Positions 4,953 through 5,543 of a stretch of 5,543 nt of DNA are shown here, one piece after another; position 1 is the stretch's first letter; each line of letters starts with the position of its first letter. The stretch is from an uncultured Dechloromonas sp. (GTDB taxonomy: Bacteria; Pseudomonadota; Gammaproteobacteria; Burkholderiales; Rhodocyclaceae), in assembly GCA_946477505.1 (NCBI GenBank), contig CAMKYP010000284.1, positions 1 through 5,543 of the forward strand. Reading direction: 5' to 3'. The position numbers and the translations under genes are program-made. Below the pieces are notes generated by a model. It worked only from the letters and a program-made list of their open reading frames with translations, was not told the DNA's origin and did no database searches.

Positions 4953-5543
4953 CTACTCAATTGCTCGCCTTGGCAATGAATTACCAAGTGCTTTCTTGGC
5001 AATCTCGAAAAGCACCAGCATTGCGGCACCAATGCCCAGCGCCACCATGCCGTGAGAAAGTGTTGGCGCCTGAAAAGCGAATGCTGCGGCGATCGCTGGA
5101 ATGCTAACGATGAGCAAAAGCCCCAGCAGAGTGCCACCAATCACCCACGGCACTACGGGCGTCAGCCCGGTAAACATCTGGCGCCAGTCTGACTCCGGAG
5201 ATCGACTCGGAAGTATCAGCGCCGCATTCGCAACAACTAGAACGATGAACGCCAAAGCACGGGCCCCATCCGTTGCAAGTCCATTCGACAAGGACCAGAA
5301 ATAGATAGCGGCGGCGGCTAGCGTGACCAGCCCCCCTTGCACCAGGCTAAGCACAAGTTGCCGCGTTGAAACCAAATGTTCGTTGACTGACCGGGGCGGC
5401 AGTTCCATCAGTTCTGTGGCACCGGGTTCCGCCTCAAAGACGATTGAGCATGCCGGATCGATAACCAGTTCAAGGAAAGCGATGTGAATGGGGATGTAAG
5501 CCGGAACCCCAGATTTTTCCGTCACCCCAGTTCCAGTCCGGCC
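4953..5543 (-). CDS. P-type cation-transporting ATPase, C-terminal membrane part (runs off right edge)
   Basis: The reading frame is open to the right edge (197 codons to the TAG at 4953-4955), so the true start is outside the window. PIHIAFLELVIDPACSIVFEAEPG (begins about 5491) is the characteristic M6-region sequence of Ca2+/Na+/Mg2+-type P-type ATPases, with the acidic E and D that bind cations, followed by PPRSVNEHLVS. Three or four hydrophobic helices follow (VQGGLVTLAAAAIYF; ALAFIVLVVANAALIL; WVIGGTLLGLLLIVSIPAIAAAFAF; MVALGIGAAMLVLFEIAKKAL), as in the Cation_ATPase_C domain. The phosphorylation (DKTGT) and nucleotide domains are not in view. The substrate cannot be told from this part. 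It converges with the repressor gene and is probably a separate unit. The reading just before the M6 motif looks atypical (see findings). Confidence 0.88.
   Translation of the reverse strand, partial: GRTGTGVTEKSGVPAYIPIHIAFLELVIDPACSIVFEAEPGATELMELPPRSVNEHLVSTRQLVLSLVQGGLVTLAAAAIYFWSLSNGLATDGARALAFIVLVVANAALILPSRSPESDWRQMFTGLTPVVPWVIGGTLLGLLLIVSIPAIAAAFAFQAPTLSHGMVALGIGAAMLVLFEIAKKALGNSLPRRAIE

Overview
The window looks like chromosomal DNA from a Gram-negative bacterium, probably a beta- or gammaproteobacterium. The evidence is moderate GC, standard Shine-Dalgarno sites (AGGGG, GGAGG), a Sec-type signal peptide on a likely outer-membrane protein, and sigma70-like promoters. I cannot name the species. 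The theme is divalent-metal transport and its control.

Layout from left to right. (1) 1-229 (-): 5' part of an exported, possibly porin-like gene that runs off the left edge. (2) 230-533: an intergenic control region with a G/C-tract palindrome (copy A) and a good leftward promoter. (3) 534-3543 (-): a compact gene cluster, in transcription order an NRAMP-superfamily transporter with a non-canonical metal site (422 aa), an easily missed 57-aa single-helix membrane protein, a cytosolic PRC-barrel/MgtE_N/CBS protein that has the MgtE sensor half but no MgtE membrane channel (416 aa), and a 78-aa protein with a Cys/His-rich tail. (4) 3671-4153 (-): an unrecognised 160-aa protein. (5) 4154-4502: a divergent control region with a second copy (B) of the palindrome and promoter and a long structured leader. 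(6) 4503-4772 (+): a CsoR/RcnR/FrmR-family metal-sensing repressor. (7) 4953-5543 (-): C-terminal part of a P-type cation ATPase running off the right edge.

How the parts may work together (inference). The repressor gene starts 8 bp from palindrome B, which fits autoregulation. Copies A and B match at 22 of 30 positions. Each has a leftward promoter (TTGCYA, 17-bp spacer, TAAART) whose -35 box touches the palindrome, and each promoter precedes an unusually long leader of roughly 235-285 nt. One repressor could therefore control itself, the leftward cluster and the exported protein, giving an outer-membrane plus inner-membrane metal transport regulon. The least described part is the NRAMP-like transporter, 57-aa membrane peptide and channel-less MgtE-type sensor, encoded with gaps of only 15 and 12 nt. 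It resembles a magnesium or manganese transporter whose regulatory half is a separate polypeptide.
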